NCBI GenBank assembly: GCA_027886175.1
Contig: JAJNNQ010000129.1
Location: forward strand, 6,076,001 to 6,140,000
DNA: 64,000 nucleotides
Direction: 5' to 3'
Source of the DNA: Phylloscopus collybita
Lineage: Eukaryota; Chordata; Aves; Passeriformes; Phylloscopidae
A program made the translations under genes and the position numbers. The notes below the pieces were generated by a model, which saw only the letters and a program-made list of their open reading frames with translations, was not told the DNA's origin and ran no database searches. Below are positions 60,233-64,000 of this stretch, one piece after another. Every line of letters begins with the position of its first letter. Positions within the stretch are counted from its first letter, which is position 1.

Positions 60233-61341
60233 TAAAGGGAGTTTTTAAAAATCCATTTTCAAAATGAAGGATTCTGGATCTCAGGCAAGCCAAATACTTC
60301 AGTGTTGGTTGGGATTTTTTTTTTTTAAATTTGGCTGCACAAATATTTGCCTGCTTCAAATGAATTGTAAAAGCTTTATGGTGTTTGCTTAATCACTGGT
60401 GCGTTTTTAATTGTTGCTTGACAAACATTGTAGTGTCTAAAAAGACTCAGTAATTCCCCAGCTTTATGGAGCACTGGGAAAGGAGATAATCTTGTTTTGG
60501 CTGCTGCTACTGTAGAGTTTTTTGGGGTCTAAAAGAAATCCTCCTTCCTAGTCCAGGAAGATGATGATGGTTGTATTTAACAGCTAATATTCAACTCCGG
60601 CTTCATTATTAAAATAATCCCCCTCAATTTTGGGCAAATAAAATGCTTCATCGCTCCATCAGCTACTGCAAGAAACTGGGAGGATCTCAGGCTTAGCTGT
60701 GCCCTCATTTCCTCCTGGTTTTTAACAAAAGCATGGCAAGACATCAGTGATAATGTATTTTTCCCTAATCAACCCTGTACAAAGATACTTGCTTCCAGAA
60801 TTGCAACAAATATTTCTGTGGAATGAGCTTGCAGGCAGGCCTGGGGTGGGACACATGACACAGGATGGTCCTACACTGCTATGGTGCTTCTCCCACATCC
60901 TGGTAATCCAGAGCCCCAGGAGCAGCTGGCAAGGCAGGCTGTCCTTCAGCTGCTTTTGGAGCACGGCATTTTGGCAGGAGGAGAGCAGGGATGTGCTGCA
61001 CTGTCTCCAGTGGGCATGGGAATGTATTCTGTATCTCTTCAATATATTAAAAATACTTGTAAACTCAGGCATGGAATCAAGCAGGCTCATTAGCAGGGTG
61101 CCCCTTGGGGTTGCTTTAATGTGTGTTTTAATGACTTTGTCATTAGTGCCTGGGAAATAACAGTTCCATCCTTGCTGGATTAGGGGTGGGTGCTCCTGAA
61201 TCCTGCACTCCTGGGGTCACTCCCCACAGAAATTGGTGTAACTCCAGCACAATGATGTGTTTATCACAGAGATGCTCTGGTGCCAATCTGTAAATCACCC
61301 AGTAAAACCCCAGACTTCAATGGGTTTGTGATAGCTGGGGC

Positions 61342-61373
61342 TTTTTTTTTTTTTTTTTTTTTTTCTTTTTTTC
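61342..61373 (+). repeat. Poly(T)-rich tract next to CR1
   Basis: T23 then CTTTTTTTC, ending some 9 bp before the inverted CR1 at 61382. Confidence 0.9.
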
Positions 61374-61381
61374 ATTTTAAT

Positions 61382-61750
61382 AAAATCCCAGACTGGTTTA
61401 GGTTGGAAGGGAATTAAAGATCATCTATTCCTGCCCCAGCCATGGGCAGGGACACCTCCCACTGTCCCAGGCTGCTCCAAGCCCCAAAGTCCAACCTGGC
61501 CTTGGACACTGCCAGGGATCCAGGGGCAGCCACAGCTGCTCTGGGCACCCTGTGCCAGGGCCTGCCCACCCTGCCAGGGAACAATTCCTGCCCAATCTCC
61601 CATAAATCTCACCTCTTTTAATTTAGAACCCCTCCCCCCCGTCCCATCACCATCTACCCATGGAAACAGTCCCTCTCTCTTTTATAAGCTCCCTTTTGCT
61701 ACTGGAAGGTGCTTTAAGGTCTCCCTGGAGCGTCTCCCTTCTCTGTGCTG
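61382..61750 (-). mobile_element. CR1 LINE 3' fragment, inverted
   Basis: AATCCCAGACTGGTTTAGGT, GGGATCCAGGGGCAGCCACA, GGGAACAATTCCTGCCC and AGGTCTCCCTGGAGCGTCTC. A T-rich tract (61342-61373) abuts its left side. Confidence 0.9.
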
Positions 61751-62636
61751 GGAAAATGGAGAGGTGGCAGAGATCCATTGAAAATGGGCACTTTGAAATT
61801 CCTCTGGGCAAGATTTACAGCTGAGATCAACCAGGAGGATGGAGCAGTTTCTCAGGCAGTGAGTTGTTGTGGTTTTTTTTGGAGGATGGTGAATTTGGAG
61901 GAACCAATCTTAATTTTCCAACTTAGTTTGCAAATTATGCCTTCCTTTCTGAGAACAAAACTAATGACATGAAAGCATCTTTATAAGCAGGTTGTAATTG
62001 CTTTAATCTGATCAAGTGTTCCCAGCTTTGTCCTCTTAATATCAGTTTATCCTTCAACAGCACAAGAGCAGAACCTGGGAAGGAAATGATTCCTTGTGGA
62101 AAGAAACACTCATTTCCATATCACTTCTCTCTTTTTTTTTTAATGTTCTGCTGTAGCTAATGAGCTGCTGTGGGTTTGTGTGGGCCATGAGCATTGTGAG
62201 TTCATTGTGTGTCTGCTCTCAGCCCTCATGTTAGGGCTGGAACAGCGTTAATGTCTTTTCACCATGGCTGCAGTTCCTGCTGCAGGGGGGTGTTACAGCT
62301 CTTGGGGGTGCTGGGAAGGGAGAACTGACACACACTCGTGTGAATTCCTCCAAACACAAATGTTCCAGGCTGCTGGAGATGTGCACAGATAACGCTCCAC
62401 ACATAAAATGTGCTTGTTGGTCTAATTGTTGAGTCCCCAGTGCCCTGATGCTGGGATGGGAACAGGGTGGCTTTGGGAGCTTGTGTTTGTGTTCCAGCCT
62501 GGGGATGGAGTGAGGCCCTCCTGTTGGAAGCACTTCAGAGCTGCAGCTCCATCCAGGAAGGTTTAATCTTGGTAAAACATCATTAATTCTCTGCAAGCTG
62601 CCGAGGTTTGAGGCTGGTGTCGTATCCACATGATGA

Positions 62637-63115
62637 TCATGGAATCCCAGAGTGGTTTGAGTGGGAAGGACCTTAAAGTTCATCTCATTCCCACCCCTTG
62701 GCATGGGCAGGGACACCTTCCACTATCCCAGGCTGCTCCAAACACCAGGATGGGGCTTGGGCACTTCCAGGGATCCAGGGGCAGCCACAGCTGCTCTGGG
62801 CACCCTGTGTTCCTCCCAGGGAACAATTCCTTCTCAATATCCCATCCAGCCCTGCCCTCTGGCAGTGGGAAGCCATTCCCCCTTGTCCCTCCATCCCTTA
62901 TCCCAAGTCTCTCTCCATGTTCCCTGTAGCTCCTTCAGGCACTGGAAGGGCACAGCTGGGTCACCCCAAAGCTTCTCCTCTCCAGGCTGAACAATCCCAG
63001 CTCTCCCAGCCTCTCCTCCCAGCAGAGCTGCTCCATCCCTCTGCTCATCCCGGTGCCTCCCCTGGACTCTCTGCAGCAGCTCCAGGTCCCTCCTGTGCTG
63101 GGGACAGCCATGAGG
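62637..63115 (-). mobile_element. CR1 LINE 3' fragment, inverted
   Basis: It starts CATGGAATCCCAGAGTGGTT and continues through GGGATCCAGGGGCAGCCACA and CTTCTCCTCTCCAGGCTGAA to CTCTGCAGCAGCTCCAGGTC. At nearly 480 bp it is one of the longest copies. Confidence 0.92.
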
Positions 63116-64000
63116 TGTGGTAGGGAGGGACTGGCAGGACACACATTCCCTGCTGGCAAGGCCAACAGGAGTGATTTGTCTTTGGGATCTCTGTCTCTAC
63201 AAGGTTTGTTTAATGAAACGGGGAAATATTCCTAATCCCAGAGGTTCTCCTGTGGGTTTGAGTTGAGGGATGTGCTGGTCTTGATATACCCTAAACTCTC
63301 TTCAGCTGCCTGATGCTGTTTAGAGATCCCAACATCTGATACATTCCAGAGCCTGCTGGAAACACCCCCAGAATCCTGGGGATCCAGCTGAGGCTGAAAG
63401 TCACAGTCACCCAATTCTGTGTTTTCTAAAATGAGGAACTTTAGGCTGTAAAGGTTAAAGACATCAAAAGTCAGCCTCTGCCAGCCCTCCCCAGGAGAGT
63501 GGCCTGTCTGGGAGACCTTCTGTGGATGAATTTTGTTGTCATGTGGAGTTATTTTGCAGCTCCTCTAACTTATTTTTCCCCAATATTTGTCAGGTTGCAT
63601 GTAATAATTTCTGGAATGGGGGAGGCATTAACCTTTATTAACCACTGCAGAGACTGAAACTCCTAAAGACTGACGGGATAATTAAGGCAGCATCTCAGGA
63701 TGACTTCACTGCTCCTCAAACTCCATTAATTCTTATGACAGTGATGAATTTCAGTGCAGTAATAATTAGTTTTTCTCACTGTATGGAAAAACATTCTGTG
63801 AATCACTGCTGTAAATTCATTGTTTTGGAGTCCAGAGACATCTGAACTTATCGGTGATCCTGCAGTTATTTCCATGTCCCAAGAGATTTCTGTGTGTTGG
63901 AATGGCAGAGGTTCCACAAACAGCACATCTGGATGTACAAACTCCTCCCATGGTGACGCCAGGGAGGGAATTCTGAATGCCTTGGGATATCCTGGGCTTT

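Overview
This is vertebrate nuclear DNA, almost certainly from a bird and probably a songbird. It lies inside one very large gene. The only coding sequence I can support is a single 114-bp exon at 48349-48462 (+). It encodes the core of cyclic-nucleotide-binding domain A of cGMP-dependent protein kinase 1 (PRKG1). Everything else is intron: about 48.3 kb upstream of the exon and 15.5 kb downstream. I found no other exon, tRNA, rRNA or CRISPR array. The many short open frames rich in Pro, Gly, Trp and Ser are chance frames through GC-rich repeats.

The bird call rests on the repeats. There are 38 recognisable 3'-end fragments of CR1 LINEs on both strands, with the typical 3' tail (ACCATTCTGTGATTC-like) and the conserved CCCATGGCAGGGG and CCTGGATCCCTGG blocks. 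There are also three solo LTRs of one family with 5-bp target duplications, as expected for ERVL-type elements. There is no Alu-like or L1-like mammalian repeat. The G-rich CR1 subfamilies suggest a passerine, but that is inference.

Layout: 1-26 kb is intron with scattered CR1s, a degenerate minisatellite near the left end, two related ~20-bp minisatellites around an LTR-like segment (16.3-17.0 kb) and a pure A56 tract. From 26-38 kb lie the three solo LTRs (26042-26862 +, 30448-31092 -, 37218-37940 -) and several young CR1s. From 38-45 kb are sparse repeats, two adjacent perfect hairpins and a possible older LTR at about 42 kb. From 45.3-47.3 kb is a stretch nearly free of transposons, with clustered ATTA homeodomain-type sites and two inverted TAATTA pairs; it is the best candidate for conserved regulatory sequence. 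The exon follows at 48.35 kb. From 49-53 kb is mostly unique intron, including an exact 33-bp repeat of a piece of the 46.5-kb region and a strongly C-depleted tract. From 53-57.7 kb is a dense CR1 cluster with a duplicated composite unit. The remainder is sparse intron.

I see no undescribed multi-gene system. The most useful leads are the exact 33-bp intronic pair carrying a nuclear-receptor-like half-site pair, the homeodomain-site cluster next to the exon, the duplicated back-to-back CR1 composite, the near-identical CR1 copies marking recent activity, and a poly(A) tract flanked by a 7-bp direct repeat.
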